From assembly GCF_003255815.1 (NCBI RefSeq), contig NC_037672.1, positions 106,341,262 to 106,405,261 on the forward strand: a stretch of 64,000 nucleotides of DNA, in the 5' to 3' direction. The DNA comes from Theropithecus gelada (taxonomy: Eukaryota > Chordata > Mammalia > Primates > Cercopithecidae). The notes under the pieces were generated by a model, which saw only the letters and a list, made by a program, of their open reading frames with translations, made no database searches and had not been told where the DNA came from. Position 1 is the stretch's first letter. Each line of letters begins with the position of its first letter. Positions 21,319 through 34,034 of this stretch are shown piece after piece. The translations under genes were made by a program, and so were the position numbers.

Positions 21319-22539
21319 TACTTGTGGTGCTCATGAATTCGTGTCTTATTTGCAAAGAGCTTAGCTGTAGCCCTCTGAGACTGTTAAACGGAACTGATTG
21401 ATCAGAGTTTGGTCACCTAGTGCCTCCATTATATAGAGCCAAGGAACCAGTTAGTTTTGGACATGTTGGTGGATCACTTAAATTCATGCCACTGGCCTTG
21501 AAGGACCTCGAACAAGAGCATTTTCTTGGTTCATTGCAAATATCACTAGTGTTAGAAAAACAACCTATGCACATGTGTGTTAGAGGCATCACCTCTGTGG
21601 AGGAAGCATCCTTATAGTTACTTATTGACTTCTTGCTGTGCTATATTTTATATAATAATGCTTTAATAATGTTTTAGTCAAAATGAAAGTATCTTTAAAA
21701 GAGCTCAAACACACACTGAATTGCTAAAAAGTTATATGACAAAAGAGTGATGTAACGACATTCTTATGAGTCAATCTTTATTGCATGTCGATAAAATTCT
21801 GCACTATTCTAGTTGAATAGGAAGAGACTAGTTCATAAGAAGCCCATTACCCTAAGCTAGGTGTTAATAATCTCTTTGTGTTAATATTACAATACGCTGC
21901 ATGATGCCAGGCTTGGAATACAAAAGTTCAGGGTTATATAAGTGTTCTGGCATGCACAACTGTTTGAGCAAGACACTTGGAATTCCAGCTTGTCCAGCAG
22001 TTTAACTAGGCTGTGAAAACAATAGGGGCAAGAATGTAGCAAAATGCCCCTATTTCAACTATTCTTAATATAGCTGTCTTTTGATGACTTTCTCACAAAT
22101 TGTTCAGTCCTGAGAGTCCCATATCTTTTTCCTATGAATAGTTTATCATTTTTACACAAGGAAACTTGCTAAGTGTCTTAAGAGGTGGTGACATTCATTA
22201 TTTTTTAGTTTATCTGAAGAAAACTACCCTTTTTTCTCATTAGTTTTTGTATAAAAATTAGTCCTTAAGCCAGTATATATAGTGTATAGGTACTTTTGGT
22301 ACACTAAGTAGTCATTAAAATGCAAGACAAAGCATTTAGCTTTTAAGAACAAATGTCTCACATTCTGAACATAGAGCAGAACTTCTTAATCACTGCAAAC
22401 TTTCTACTGATCTGATAGATATACAAGGCTTCTGTTCTGAAGAGAAAAATAGCTAGTGGTTCATTGAGAATTGACTGGGTCAGAGTCTGACCTAAGCATG
22501 TATGTGTATTAACTCACTAAATATGTGTATTAACTTACC
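21319..22539. other. Intergenic, no feature seen
   Basis: AT-rich unique-looking DNA. A 65-codon plus-strand frame at 21420 has no recognisable domain. Confidence 0.4.
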
Positions 22540-22648
22540 ACTTTGAGATGAGTAATTTTATCTTTTCCATTTTACAAATTAGGAAACCAAGGCCCACAGA
22601 GATCAGATAACGTGCTTTAGTAAGTGGTTGAACAGGGATTCAAATATA
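22540..22648 (-). repeat. MIR fragment, reverse
   Basis: It contains 'ccattttacaaattaggaaa' and 'agtaagtggttgaacaggg', the complement of the MIR core. Confidence 0.65.
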
Positions 22649-22658
22649 GGCTAATTGG

Positions 22659-22963
22659 ACCAGGCATGTGGCTCATGCCTGTAATTCCAGCACTTTGGGA
22701 GGCCAAGGCAGGTGGATCACCTGAGGTCAGGAGTTCAAGACCAGCCTGGCCAACATGGCAAAACCCCGTCTCTACTAACAATACAAAAATTAGCCAGGCT
22801 TAGTGGCACATGCCTGTAATCCCAGCTATGTGGGAGGCTGAGGCATGAGAATCGCTTGAACCCAAGAGGCAGAGGTTGCAGTGAGCTGAGATCACACCAC
22901 TGCCCTCCAGCCTGGGAGACAGAGTGAGACTCTATCTCAAAAAAAAAAAAAAAAAAAAAAAAT
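22659..22963 (+). repeat. Alu (S-like), forward, with target duplication
   Basis: It is flanked by GCTAATTGG at 22650-22658 and 22964-22972, with an A tail of about 23. Confidence 0.92.
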
Positions 22964-23244
22964 GCTAATTGGCTCTAGTAACTGAGTTCTTCAACACTAA
23001 CCTATTTGTGTTTTGGATGCCAAAAAAGACTGCAAACATCAATTGAGAACATTCTAGAAATAACTTTTTCCTAATATTAAAAAAAAAAAGGAAAAAGAAG
23101 AAAATGACGAAAATTTAGAGTAGATTTTTTTCTTGCCCAAAAACTTCTCGTGGAAAATACATGTTAGAAAGGCTTTTGGAACACTGTTTGCTTTTTTGGG
23201 CTTTCATGCTTCATGTCCCGGTGAAAGAACAAAGTTATAAGAGT

Positions 23245-23440
23245 TAGGAGGCTCTGGTTCCAGGCTCGGCTGTTAATAGTTGTATCACACTGGCTAAGTC
23301 ACTCATTCTCTTTGGATTATTTTTTCCAAGTGAAAATATTAATGCTATTAATCTTTTATAGTTATTGGAAGAATCAGATAGAACTGATAGGAAATGATTT
23401 AAAAACACTAAGTGGTATGGAAATATAAAGTGGTATTTAT
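23245..23440 (+). repeat. MIR-like fragment
   Basis: It contains 'ggctctggttccaggctcgg' and 'tggctaagtcactcattctc' in MIR order. Confidence 0.55.
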
Positions 23441-23519
23441 AGTTGTTTATTTTCACCAGCCACATATGGAATCATGTCATCTCAGAATTGGAGAAAGTGT
23501 TAGAGTCATCTAGTAACAA

Positions 23520-23690
23520 GGCATAGTGGCGGGGTGGAAAGAGCTGTAACATTTGTCCTGCATTAAAATCTTTTCTCAGTCACTTATTTACTTAATAATC
23601 TTGGGCTGGTGATCCAACTTCTCTGAGTCTCGGCTTTATTTGTGAAAGAGAATTATATTTTCTTTCCAGGGGTATGAGGATTAAGTGTAG
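23520..23690 (+). repeat. MIR-like fragment
   Basis: It contains 'ataatcttgggctggtgatc' and 'aacttctctgagtctcggc', a diverged MIR core. Confidence 0.55.
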
Positions 23691-23866
23691 TGTCCTGTCA
23701 CATGCTCTCTCAGGAAATCCTCAGACTAAAAGAAAACAAAACAAAGCCAAAAACAGGCTGCCAACTGAGATCAATACAAGTAGCAAAAATCACACACCAT
23801 AATATTTTGAAGATAAATTGAAGTCAATAAACATTTGTTAAGTATTACCATAAGAAGAAGTGTTTT

Positions 23867-24167
23867 GGTGGGGCGCAGTGGCTCACGCCTGTAATCCCAG
23901 GATTTTGGGAGGCTGAGGCGGGTGGATCACCTGAAGTCAGGAGTTCAAGACCAGCCTGACCAACATGGTGAAACCCTGTCTCTACTAAATACCAAAAATT
24001 AGCCGGGTATGGTGGCACGTGCCTGTGATCCCAGCTGCTTGGGAGGCTGAGGCAGGAGAATTGCTAGAACCTGGGAGGTGGAAGTTGCAGCGAGCTGAGA
24101 TGGCGCCATTGCACTCCAGCCTGAGCAGCAAGAATGAAACTCCGTCTCAAAAAAGAATAAAAAAGAA
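23867..24167 (+). repeat. Alu (S-like), forward, with target duplication
   Basis: It is flanked by AAGAAGTGTTTT at 23855-23866 and 24168-24179. Confidence 0.92.
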
Positions 24168-24408
24168 AAGAAGTGTTTTACGTATTCTTACTAGAGGAAC
24201 ATGTGAAAGGTATGAGATGCCAATGGCATCTTTATTTTATTTTTATTTTTTACCTGCAGCCCATGTTTATGCTAAGTATCTTTATTTTATAAAAACAGCA
24301 ATGCTATGCTAACTACTTATGATTTTTAGAAGATGACAATATCACAAAATCTGATGGTTTACAGTTTCTTTAGGTTTATCTATATACACAACCTGTGAGC
24401 GGTGGCAG

Positions 24409-24930
24409 TGTGGTAGGCAGAATAATGATACCTTAAAGATATCCATGTCCTAATCCCCGGAACCTGTGAATATGTTATGCTGTAAGCCAAGAAGAAATTA
24501 GGGTTGCAGATAGAATTAAGGTTGCTTGCTATCAGCTGACCTTAAAATAGGGCGAGTAGGTTGGATTATCCAGGTGGGTCCAATGTAATCACAAGGGTTC
24601 TAAAAAGTGAGAGAGGGAGAGAGAGAGAAGAGAGAGACCCAGAGTGATTGCAGCATCTGAAGGACTTGGCCTAATGTTACTGTCTTTGAGGAATAAGGAA
24701 GGGGGTTATGAGCCAAGGAACGCAAGAAGGCACTAGAAGCTGTAAAAGGCAAGGATAATGATTCTTCCCTAGAGCTTCCAGAAAGGAGTGCAGCCCTGCC
24801 AACACCTTAATTTTAGCACTATGAGATCCATTTTGGACTTCTGAACTACAGAACTGTAAGATAACGCATTTGTGTTATTTTAAGCCACCGAATTTTGGTA
24901 ATTTATTACAGCAGCCATAGAATTAATACA
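24409..24930 (+). repeat. Ancient LTR-type repeat (MaLR-like)
   Basis: It begins TGTGGTAGGCAGAATAATG and ends near TTAATACA, with 'ccagaactgtaagat'-type and 'ttttaagccaccgaattttg' segments typical of a common ancient LTR family. A GA-rich stretch (about 24609-24640) lies inside. The family name is uncertain. Confidence 0.65.
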
Positions 24931-24970
24931 GGCAGTTTTCTTTCTTTTCAACCCTTTTATTTTCTTTTTC

Positions 24971-25268
24971 TTTTCTTTTTTCTTTTTTTGAGACAGAATC
25001 TTGCTCGTCGCCCAGGCTGGAGTTCAGTGGTGTGATCTCTGCTCACTGCAACCTCCGCTTCCTGGGTTCAAGCAATTATTCTGCCTTAGCCTCCTGAGTA
25101 GCTGGGATTACAGGTGCATGCCACCATGCCGGCTAATTTTTGCATTTTTAGTAGAGACAGGGTTTCACCATGTTTGTCAGGATGGTCTTGACCTCCTCAC
25201 CTTGTGATCCACCCGCCTGAGCCTCCCAAAGTGCTAGGATTACAGGCGTGAGCTACCATGCCCCGCCT
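24971..25268 (-). repeat. Alu (S-like), reverse
   Basis: Full-length reverse Alu with a CT-rich start. Confidence 0.9.
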
Positions 25269-25938
25269 ATTTTTCTTTTCTACTTGCATTGGCTAATTGC
25301 ATTATTTGCACTGGCTAATTGCATATTCTAATTGCATTGTTGCTTCTATTACATATACTATTAATAATTACTAGTATAATTAATTAGACTGTTATTATTG
25401 CTTCTCTTAATAGAAGTAGTATTCAGTGTTCTATTCTTGTTTTTCATTTTAAAAGGAATGTTTATAACTTTTTGCTAATAAGAAATATATTTGCTGTAGG
25501 TTTTTAATATGTTCATTCCTATGTCAGGTTAAGAAAACTCCATTCTATTTCATATTTTAAAATCAGAGAATACCTATTAAATTTTATCAAATATTATATC
25601 TTAATTTCCCCTTTCTTATGTTATACATTTCTTATCCTCTTTTTGTACCCAAAATAGCATAATTAGGCTTTGTCCTTCTTTCTTACATTTTTGGAAAAGT
25701 CAGTGAGGAGAGTAGTCTTTAAAAATTAATAAATACTTTAGCCCTAAAAGTAGAAAGAATAACTTTATTGTTGGTGAGTTCTCAAAGCAGTATCAAAAAT
25801 TGCTAGATGAATTAAAGAAGAAAGTGAGAGCTGATTGTGGCAGTAAATTATAGACAGTAAGTTGTGGGCAGTAAATTTAAAACAGCAAATAGTGTAAAAT
25901 ATGTAGCTAAAACTATCTAAGGGTAGGTTCTCTAGTCT
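25269..25938. other. Intergenic AT-rich DNA
   Basis: The motif 'ttgcattrtttgcactggctaa' recurs loosely at 25287-25340. No gene is seen. Confidence 0.4.
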
Positions 25939-25939
25939 G

Positions 25940-25960
25940 ATATATATATATATATATATC
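25940..25960. repeat. (TA)n microsatellite
   Basis: About ten TA units directly before the next Alu. Confidence 0.85.
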
Positions 25961-26292
25961 AATTTTTTTTTTTTTTTTTTTTTTTTCTTGAGATGGGAGT
26001 TGTGCTGCTGTTGCCTGCCCAAGCTGGAGTGCAATGGGGTGATCTTGGCTCACTGAAACCTCTGCCTCCTGGGTTCAAGGGATTCTCCTGCCTCAGCCTC
26101 CCAAGTAGCAGGGATTACAGGCGCCAGCCACCACACCCAGCTAATTTTTTGTATTTTTTTTTTTTTTTTTTTGGTAGCTACGAGGTTTCATCATGTTAGC
26201 CAGGCTGGTCTCGAACTCCTGACCTCAGGTGATCTACATGCCTCGGCTGCCCAAAGTGCTGGGATTTCAGGCGTGAGCCACTGCACCTGGCC
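25961..26292 (-). repeat. Alu (S-like), reverse
   Basis: Reverse Alu with a long outer T run and an expanded T run in the middle linker (about 26154-26172). Confidence 0.9.
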
Positions 26293-27073
26293 AAGTCGAA
26301 CATCTTTACTCAATTTTTTCATTATCTCTTGCTTTTACGTTTGTTTTCATTTTCTGAAGGTAGAAGAACAGTATAGGAAACTCCATAATTATTCAATGCC
26401 AAAATGGCTAAGATATTTGATACCTTGTCCATTTACTAAACATCTCAACCACGGATGAAGTCAACAACTATTTTCACCACTGTTTGACCATTTCAGAACT
26501 CCTGTCTTTCTGTCTTCTCAGCCAGTGACTTGATATATTTGCTCATTATAAATATGACTCATTTTTTTTTCTTTCATTGTTTCTGTATTCCAACCTTCCT
26601 TTTAATTTGTAAGTATAAACTCATAATTTGGAAAAGCTTATATCTGCTTGACTGCCTTTTATGTACTCTACTTAAAAACATTTTCCAAATGGGACTTTAT
26701 TACTTTCAGAACTTGTCATTGCCCTTGAATGATGGATTTGGTGGATGCTGAAAGCAGACTTCAATTCAAGCTGAGATGTGAAACCTGGGGCATTTTAGGG
26801 TGGAGATATGAGAGGGGATTGAGGGTGGAGTGCAGTGGAGATTAAAAGAATGGAAAGGAGTGCCAAAGAGTGAGGAGTTACCAGCGAATACAGCTCTGAA
26901 TAGTCACTCCTTGGAACAACTCCTGTGATAGGAATGCCAATTGAGTAACAAGGCCATGCATACCTCAGATATGGCAAGTTTTGACTGAATTGGAGCTAAC
27001 ACTGCTGCCGGATGGCATTTCCCAAATTGCGTCTATGAAAGACATATCCTTTATCTCTTTAACAGACGTTCCG
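26293..27073. other. Intergenic, no feature seen
   Basis: Unique-looking sequence. Frames at 26530 and 26795 have no recognisable domains. Confidence 0.4.
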
Positions 27074-27084
27074 GTTCATATTCT

Positions 27085-27400
27085 CTTTTTTTTTTTTTTT
27101 TTTTTTATTTGAAACCAAGTTTTGCTCTTTTTTTTTGTCCAGGCTGGAGTGCAATAGAGTGACCTCAGCTCACTGCAACCTCTGCCTCCTGGGTTCACGT
27201 GATTGTCCTGCCTCAGCCTCCCCGAGTAGCTGGAATTACAGGCACGCACCACCACACCTGGCTAGTTTTGTATTTTTACTAGAGATGGAGTTTCACCATG
27301 TTGGCCAGGCTGGTCTCGAACTCCTGACCTCAGGTGATCCGCCTGCCTTGGCCTCCCAAAGTGCCTGGATTACAGATGTGAGCCACCGCACCCAGTCCCA
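27085..27400 (-). repeat. Alu (S-like), reverse, with target duplication
   Basis: It is flanked by GTTCATATTCT at 27074-27084 and 27401-27411. Confidence 0.92.
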
Positions 27401-27613
27401 GTTCATATTCTTATATTTAATTATCTTATTTGTGGAATACTTATCACTATTTTATTGGATAATCGTTTTCTGGAGGACACAGCTTGGTTTAGAAGAAGTA
27501 AAGAACAGCCCCCCCACCAAGTCTTTTCTGCTATCACATTTTAATGTTGATACTACAGAGAATAGAAGAGAAAATGCACATAGACTTGTGTCCCTTGTTT
27601 GGAGGGATCCTTT

Positions 27614-27908
27614 TGTTTGTTTGTTTTTGAGACGGAGTCTCGCTCTGTCACCCAGGCTGGAGTGCAGTGGTGTGGTCTCGGCTCACTGTAACCTCCACCT
27701 CCCGGGTTCAAATGATTCTCCTGCCTCAGCCTCCTGAGTAGCTGGGACTACAGACACCCGCTACCACGGCTGGCTAATTTTTGTATTTTTAGTAGAGATG
27801 GGGCTTCACCATATTAGCCAGGCTAGTCTCGAACTCCTGACCTTGTGATCTGCCTGCCTCGGCCTTCCAAAGTGCTGGGATTACACGTGTGAGCCACTGC
27901 GCCCAGTC
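27614..27908 (-). repeat. Alu (S/Y-like), reverse, with target duplication
   Basis: It is flanked by GAGGGAT(C/T)CTTT at 27602-27613 and 27909-27920. Confidence 0.92.
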
Positions 27909-28084
27909 GAGGGATTCTTTGTTATCAATTCTGAATCAGTAGAAAAGTCATGCAGATTTTAATATGAATTACATGCTCACTGTTGCATTGCATATTCACA
28001 CACCCAATATTATCCCTGGATGACTTGTTCTTTTTTTCCTTTGGTTAATTGCTTTCATAAATATATTACTTTAATTAGTATGGA

Positions 28085-30480
28085 TTTGAGTGCCAACTAT
28101 GTGCTGGACATTAAAGATATAAGGGCAAACAACACAGAGCTCTCTCTTTATGGAGCCATGGCATGTCAAAAGTGCTATGATCAATGAAGTACAAGAGGCA
28201 AAGGGAGCATGGGGAGAGTTACACAACCAACACTGGAAAATCCAGAGAAGCTTCCCCAGAGGTAGTAATGACTGAACTGAGATTTTTTTTTTCTTTTACT
28301 TTTTCTTTTTATTTCCTTTTTTTTTTTCCGAGACAGTCTCACTCATTTTTGAGATCTCCGCCTCCTGGGTTCAAGTGATTCTCCTGCCTCAGCCTCCCGA
28401 GTAGCTGGGATTACAGGCATGTGCCACCACACCCAGCTAATTTTTGAACTTTTCGTACAGGTGGGGTTTCACCATGTTGGCCAGGCTGGTCTTGAACTCC
28501 TGACCTTAGGTCCTCCACCCGCCTCAGCCTCCCAAAGTGCTGGAATTACATGCATGAGCCACTGCGCCCGGCCTGTTTTTTTTTGTTGTTTTTTTTTTTT
28601 TAGCCTCTGAGACAAGTTCAACTAAGCTGACACTTTAAGAATAAGTAGAAGTTAGGGAGGTAAAGTGGGTTTTTAGGTAAAGGAGGGATGAAACAGTGGC
28701 AGAGAGAAAGTCTGGAAATGACAGAGAAGAGCCTGGTTGAATAACTGAAAAGTAAGTGCAGGTTGTCTAGATAAATGACAGGAAAAAGAATGGCGAGAGG
28801 TAAGGCTAGAGGAGTGGATACGGACGGAATAGAGAAGGGCCTTGTAAACGGCAAGCAATTTGAGATTTATCCTGAGAGAAACAGAGCTTCAAGTTAAAGA
28901 GTTTCAAGCAGGGAAAGATAATTCTGGCTACTGTGTAGGGCAGGACCAACCACTGTAAGACCTGCAGTTACAGTAATTCACACATGACACAAGTTACTTG
29001 GCCTTAGGTTGTGGCCATGCAATGCTGTGAAGATGGCAGTGGTAGTTTATATTGAATCAGTGGAATCTGCTGGTCATGAAGAGTGACTGGGGATGATGAG
29101 GAGGTAGAGTCAGATGTGACAGGTAAGTTTTGGTTTCATCAATTGTGTGAGTGGTGATACTATTCCCATAGTGATACTGTGTGGGGCAGAGGAGGAGGAA
29201 TGTGGCAGCAGGGCAGTGGGCAAGATCAGTTCTGCATGTGTTGAGTTTGAGGTGCCTGTTGCACATCCAGAAGTATGCAGCTGCAATCAAGACTGGAGCT
29301 TGGAGAGAGAGAGTGGCATGTTGATGGTAACTTAATTCCTAAGGCTTTAGGAGCTCACTAGGGGAGAGAGTAGTTTCACTGTGTGGTGGGGGAGGGCTTA
29401 ATAATGGATTGAGGAGTGAATGGAAGGTGAGGAAGTGGGTATAGTGAGTACATAATCAACTTCCTAGAAGTCAGTCTTTAAGGGAAAGCAGCAAAAAGAA
29501 AGGCCAGCAGCTAAAGGAGTGCATGAGGTTGAGGAAAGACCTTTATAAAAATGGAAGATATCTGAATATTCTTAAATGTGTTTAGTCAAAGGGAAGGACA
29601 AGTTGAAACAACAGGACAAGGTTCCTGGGAAGCCTGGGGTGGATGTAGAGCATTTGTAGCAGAGGTTAGCTGTAAGAAGGGAGAGTGACATCATTTTCAA
29701 ATGTGATAGAAGGGAAGGAAGGAATCAAGGGTGTAGAGGTGGGCCACTTTCAGTCAGCTGGAGGGGTATGAGAGAGTCTCTCTGTGGATTTATTTTCTTT
29801 GTGAATGCAAGATCATCTACTGAGAATGAAAAGGGAAGAAATTAAAGGAGAGTAGAAAGAGTTTGAATTACCACCATGATTAGGGAAACACAGACAGAAT
29901 ATTGGTTATTGGTAGTTGTTGAATGCACAGGTGAATTTGGAGACTGAATTTATGATGAACCAATCTGGACTACTGAGTGATCTTCTCCCATAGCATTGAG
30001 TGGACTACACCAGGTAAAGATGCAGAGAAGGTGGACAGATGGGCTATTACATATTTGGCTTTTGGCAAGTGGGCACACGGAACAATGGGGTAAGGAAGTT
30101 TGTTGGCATCAGTGTAGGTGAAAATTTGTTCTGTGCAACCTAAGTTGGAGAGCAGAGGAAATGGAGCTGTGTCGGGCATGGTAAGGAGGGCCGAGAGATA
30201 TAGGGAATGGAAGTGGTTGTTAGGTGCAAGAACAGTTACAGTGGGAGTCACTGGGAAGGAAACCCTGCCAGGATAGTAGAGTCCTCAGAGTGGGATGTTT
30301 GAATGCATTATTCCAGAGTCGGAGCAGTTTCAGGGATTGACACAAATTAGTGTGTCAGGGGAGTGAGTTGCAGAATTGGAGGGTGCAAAGAGTCATTAGA
30401 AATGAGGTCTGAGAAGATAATGGAATAAGGTGTTGGTTATGTTACCCATGTTGACATGTAAGTTACCTCAAATGATAACA
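28085..30480 (+). repeat. Long ancient interspersed repeat, copy 1 (family not named)
   Basis: It begins with 'gagtgccaactatgtgctgg' and continues with recurring GA-rich phrases such as 'agagaagggccttgtaaacg', 'tttgaggtgcctgttgcaca' and 'gtgcaagaacagttacag'. This progression is familiar from a widespread diverged mammalian repeat, and the same phrases recur at 31640-34740. An Alu interrupts it at 28281-28575. I cannot name the family. It is non-coding here. Confidence 0.5.
28281..28575 (-). repeat. Alu with internal deletion, reverse
   Basis: After a CT-rich start the arm skips from GAGACAGTCTCACTC to GATCTCCGCCTCC, losing about 50 bp. A further T-rich tract follows at 28578-28601. Confidence 0.88.
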
Positions 30481-30876
30481 TAGAGAGAGAAAAATAGGAC
30501 TGTGAACCACGTGCTAAAGGCTTCAATTAATAAAGGTAATGACAGAAGATGGCTGCAAAGAAGGGCAGAGGGTTACTAGTAACCAGTTATCACACGACTC
30601 AAAGAAGTGGGGCCTTCTAAACATGGATGAAGAATTAATTGTGTGGAACTGGCAATAAGGAGCAATGTGGATGCCCAACTTTCTTCCCATCTAGGTGGGA
30701 GGATTGTGGGAAAATCAGCAGCCTCCACTTGAAGGAGTTGCAAAAGAATGACCTCAGAGTTTTAGTTAAGGCACTGATGAGGAGAGAAAATTCATAGAAG
30801 AGGTTCACAATAAAAGGATGGTCACGGTCACCACCCCTGAATTAATGTCACTTATATTTTATTAAAATAGACTAGA

Positions 30877-31068
30877 CTAGCAGTGTTTCTGAAAGTGTGG
30901 ACCTTGGAACAAGTGCACTATCACCACCTAGGAGCTTGTTAGAAATAGAAATTCTCAAGTCCCATACCAGATCTCTTGAATCGGAAATTTAGGGGGTGGG
31001 ACCCAGTTATCTGTTTTTGCAAGTTCTCCAGGTGAGTCTAATAAATGCTGAAGTTTGAGAACTTCCAG
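30877..31068. repeat. MER5-like DNA transposon (hAT-Charlie type)
   Basis: It begins 'cagtgtttctgaaagtgtgg' and ends 'gctgaagtttgagaactt', the inverted-end pattern of MER5-type elements, with 'taggagcttgttagaaatag' inside. Confidence 0.65.
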
Positions 31069-31069
31069 A

Positions 31070-31639
31070 CTAGATCTAACTTCCTAACATGAAGAGACAA
31101 TGAAAAGTCAACAAATACAAATTGAGAGATTTAGAAGGCAAACATTTGATATTTAAATAGATAACAACATGTGTACTGTACAAAGGTGCTGAGGGATCGG
31201 AACAAAATCGTGGTCCTCAGTTTCACTGACTTGCTTTAAACCACACATCAATCATTGTAGGCCTCCTGCTCTTTACTCTTGTTCTCCATGGACTAACTCA
31301 AACCTTTCTACTTTCTTTAAATTCCCCCCGATCACTTATTAGGTGATATTCCATCTACCACCAAGCAGGTGATATCACACCATACTTTATATAAAACATA
31401 TCTTTAGTAAAAGATCGCAACACATCTTCCCTTAGTTTGAGAACTAGCTAGCATGCTACAGACAAGCTCTGTGGATTGTTTTGCCCATCATGCACATTAA
31501 TAAAATTCAGAAGTCCTAGTGAGTTTTGTTGTTCTTGCAGCTTTTGTTATTTCTTTTTTTTTTTCTTCCAAGAGAAATAATCGTTTATTTACTAAAAAAT
31601 ATTGAGAACTCACTGAGTTGGGTTCCTGCTCAGTTTTAC
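31070..31639. other. Intergenic, no feature seen
   Basis: Unique-looking sequence with a T tract at about 31554-31564. Confidence 0.4.
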
Positions 31640-32088
31640 CATATGGTGGGGGGGACAGACAAACTACAGTTATTAGCCATCTGATAAGTGTTTTAGCAGT
31701 GCCAAGTACAAGAAATTATTGGAGTAGAGAAAGAGCATCTCAGCTTGGCAGGAAGGGGTGTTTAGTAAGTTGATGCATATGTTGAGTCTTGGAAGAAGAG
31801 CAAGTATTCTTCAAATGAATGGCAGGGATGAGGATGGAGACTATTTCAGGGCTAGGGAGCAACCAAAGGGATCCTCAAATAGTTTAACATGGGAGAACGT
31901 TGGGTGAGGGTTGCTGGCCAGCGAGGCATGAGGTTATAAATTTAGTCATGGTTGGCTCACAATGGGCCTCGGATTCTACACTGAGGTATCTGCATGAGGA
32001 TGGGAGACTACTGGCAGATTTTAAGCAAAGGAATAGCATGATTAAATTTCCCTGTAGAACTGTGTTTAGGGAAGCTGGTTTTGGCACA
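31640..32088 (+). repeat. Ancient interspersed repeat, copy 2, first part
   Basis: It contains 'agtgttttagcagtgccaag', 'gcagattttaagcaaaggaa' and 'tagcatgattaaatt' in the order of the family at 28085-30480. It is cut off by the MaLR LTR. Overlapping frames on both strands around 31884-32205 are not credible genes. Confidence 0.45.
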
Positions 32089-32091
32089 TTG

Positions 32092-32522
32092 CTATGGTTT
32101 GGACATGGTATGTTCATGCCAAGTCTCATGTTGAAATTTGATCCCCACTGTTGGAGGTGGGGCCTACTGGGAGGTGTTTTGGTCATGGGGATGGATCCCT
32201 CATGAATGGCTTGGTGCCATCCTCATGGTAATGAGTGAGCTCTCATTTTATTAGTTTCTCTGACAGTTTGCCCAAGTGCTGGTGTTAAAAAGAGCCTGGC
32301 ACCTTCCCCTGCTCTCTTGCTTCTGCTTTCTGCATGTGGTCTCTGTTCACTGGCTCCCCATTCACCATCAGGGGAAGTAGCTTTAAGCTCTCACCAGATG
32401 CAGATGCTGGTGCCATGTTTCTTGTACAGCCTGCAGAACCCTGAAACAAATAAACCTCTTTTCTTTATAAATTACCAAGCCTTAAGTACTCCTTTCTGGC
32501 AACAGAAAAATAAGCTAAGACA
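32092..32522 (+). repeat. MaLR LTR (MST/MLT1-like)
   Basis: It begins TGCTATGGTTTGGACATGG, has 'ggaggtggggcctactggga', an AATAAACCTCTTTTCTTTAT polyadenylation region, 'aattaccaagcctt' and an end near GCTAAGACA. This is the standard layout of a MaLR solo LTR. Confidence 0.85.
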
Positions 32523-32623
32523 TACACGTGCTTGGCTTACATTGAGAAACACTATCAAAATCTGCTGATGTAGTTATTGTAGAAGTGTTCTTTATAAGAT
32601 ATCTCACATAAAAAATATTTTCA

Positions 32624-32940
32624 GGCCGGGTGTGATGGCTCAGGCCTGTAATCCCAGAACTTTGGGAGGGTGAGGCGGGCGGATCATGAGGTCAGAAGAT
32701 GGAGACCATCTTGGCCAACATGGTGAAACCCTGTCTCTACTAAAAATTAGCTAGGCATGATGGTGTGTGCCTGTAATCCCAGCTACTTGGGAGGCTGAGG
32801 CAGAAGAATCGCTTCAACCAGGGAGTCAGAGGTTGCAGTGAGTCGAGATCGTACCACCGAACACTCCAGTCTGGGAACAGAGCAAGACTTCATCTCAAAA
32901 AAAAAAAAAAAAAAAAACCAAAAAACAAAAAACAAAAAAA
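32624..32940 (+). repeat. Alu (S/Y-like), forward
   Basis: Full-length forward Alu with a tail of A and (AAAAAC)n. Confidence 0.9.
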
Positions 32941-32945
32941 ATTCA

Positions 32946-33232
32946 GGCCAGGTGTGGTGGCTCGGGCCTATAATCCCAGCACTTTGGGAAGCTGAAGTGG
33001 GCGGATCACTTGATGTCAGGAGTTCAAGACCAGCCTGACCAACATGGTAAAACCCTGTCTCTACTAAAAATACAAAAAATCAGTCAGGCATGGAGGCACG
33101 CACCTGTAATGCCAGCTACTCGGGAGGCAGAGGCAGGAGAATTGCTTGAACCCAGGAGGTAGAGGTTGCGGTGAGCCGAGATCACACCACTGCACTCCAG
33201 CCTGGGCAACAGAGTGAGACTCCATCTAAAAA
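32946..33232 (+). repeat. Alu (S-like), forward
   Basis: It lies tandem with and immediately after the preceding Alu. Its tail passes into TA repeats. Confidence 0.9.
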
Positions 33233-33372
33233 ATATATATATATTTATATTTAATATATATTTATAGAAATCAAATTATATATAAAGTATATATTTATAT
33301 AAATTTATATATTTATAAATTTATATATTTATATAAATATATATACTTTAAATATATGTATATATATTTTCA
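33233..33372. repeat. AT-rich low-complexity tract
   Basis: Mostly TA, TTTATA and TATAAA blocks, almost without G or C, extending from the Alu tail. Confidence 0.85.
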
Positions 33373-33616
33373 ATTAGCTTTGGTTATTTTGAGGAACCTG
33401 TGCCTTGTCACCTTATGGATGATACAAGTGTGTTACTGATTTTTCTTTTGCTATGAACACCAGGAAGCTCAGAGCCATGCTGGTTGTTTCATTGAATGAT
33501 ACTATGGAGTTTTATATTTTCTTTCTTTTCATTATAACTTTCTTTGTGGTCTTGAACTATGTTTACATACGTTTTTCCAGGTTCTTATTTTTAAACTAAT
33601 TTATGTATTTTAAAAG
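33373..33616. other. Short unassigned spacer
   Basis: No feature is seen. Confidence 0.4.
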
Positions 33617-33927
33617 GTTTTTTTTTTGTTTGTTTTTGTGAAACAGGGTATCCCTCTGTCACCCAGGTTGGAGTGCAGTGGCGCCATCTTGGCTCACTAC
33701 AGCCTTGATCACCCAGGCTCAAGTGATTGTCCTGCCTCAGCCTCCCAAGTAGCTGGGACTACAGGTGTGTACAAGAATGACTGCATAATTTCTTTTTGCA
33801 CTTTTTTTGTAGAGACAGGGTTTTGCCATGTTGCTTGGGCTGGTCTCAAATTTCTGGGCTCAAGCAACCTGCCTGCCTCAGCCTCCCAAATTGCTGGAAT
33901 TACAGGAGTGAGCCACTGTGCCTGGCA
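33617..33927 (-). repeat. Alu (J-like), reverse
   Basis: Diverged reverse Alu with an altered middle region. Confidence 0.88.
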
Positions 33928-34034
33928 ATAGTGTTCTTTATAAATGTTCTTTTAATTTGTCTTAAATCTTACGGGAAATGAAATAAAAGGATGAATTTAT
34001 AAATAAAGCCATATTTGCTTTCTTTGAATCATCA

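Noticed and set aside
27135..27737. 200-codon plus-strand frame
   Set aside because: It is made of two reverse-Alu translations joined by spacer sequence. Alu-derived frames of the SPRLECSG...AHCNL type recur throughout the window and are not genes.
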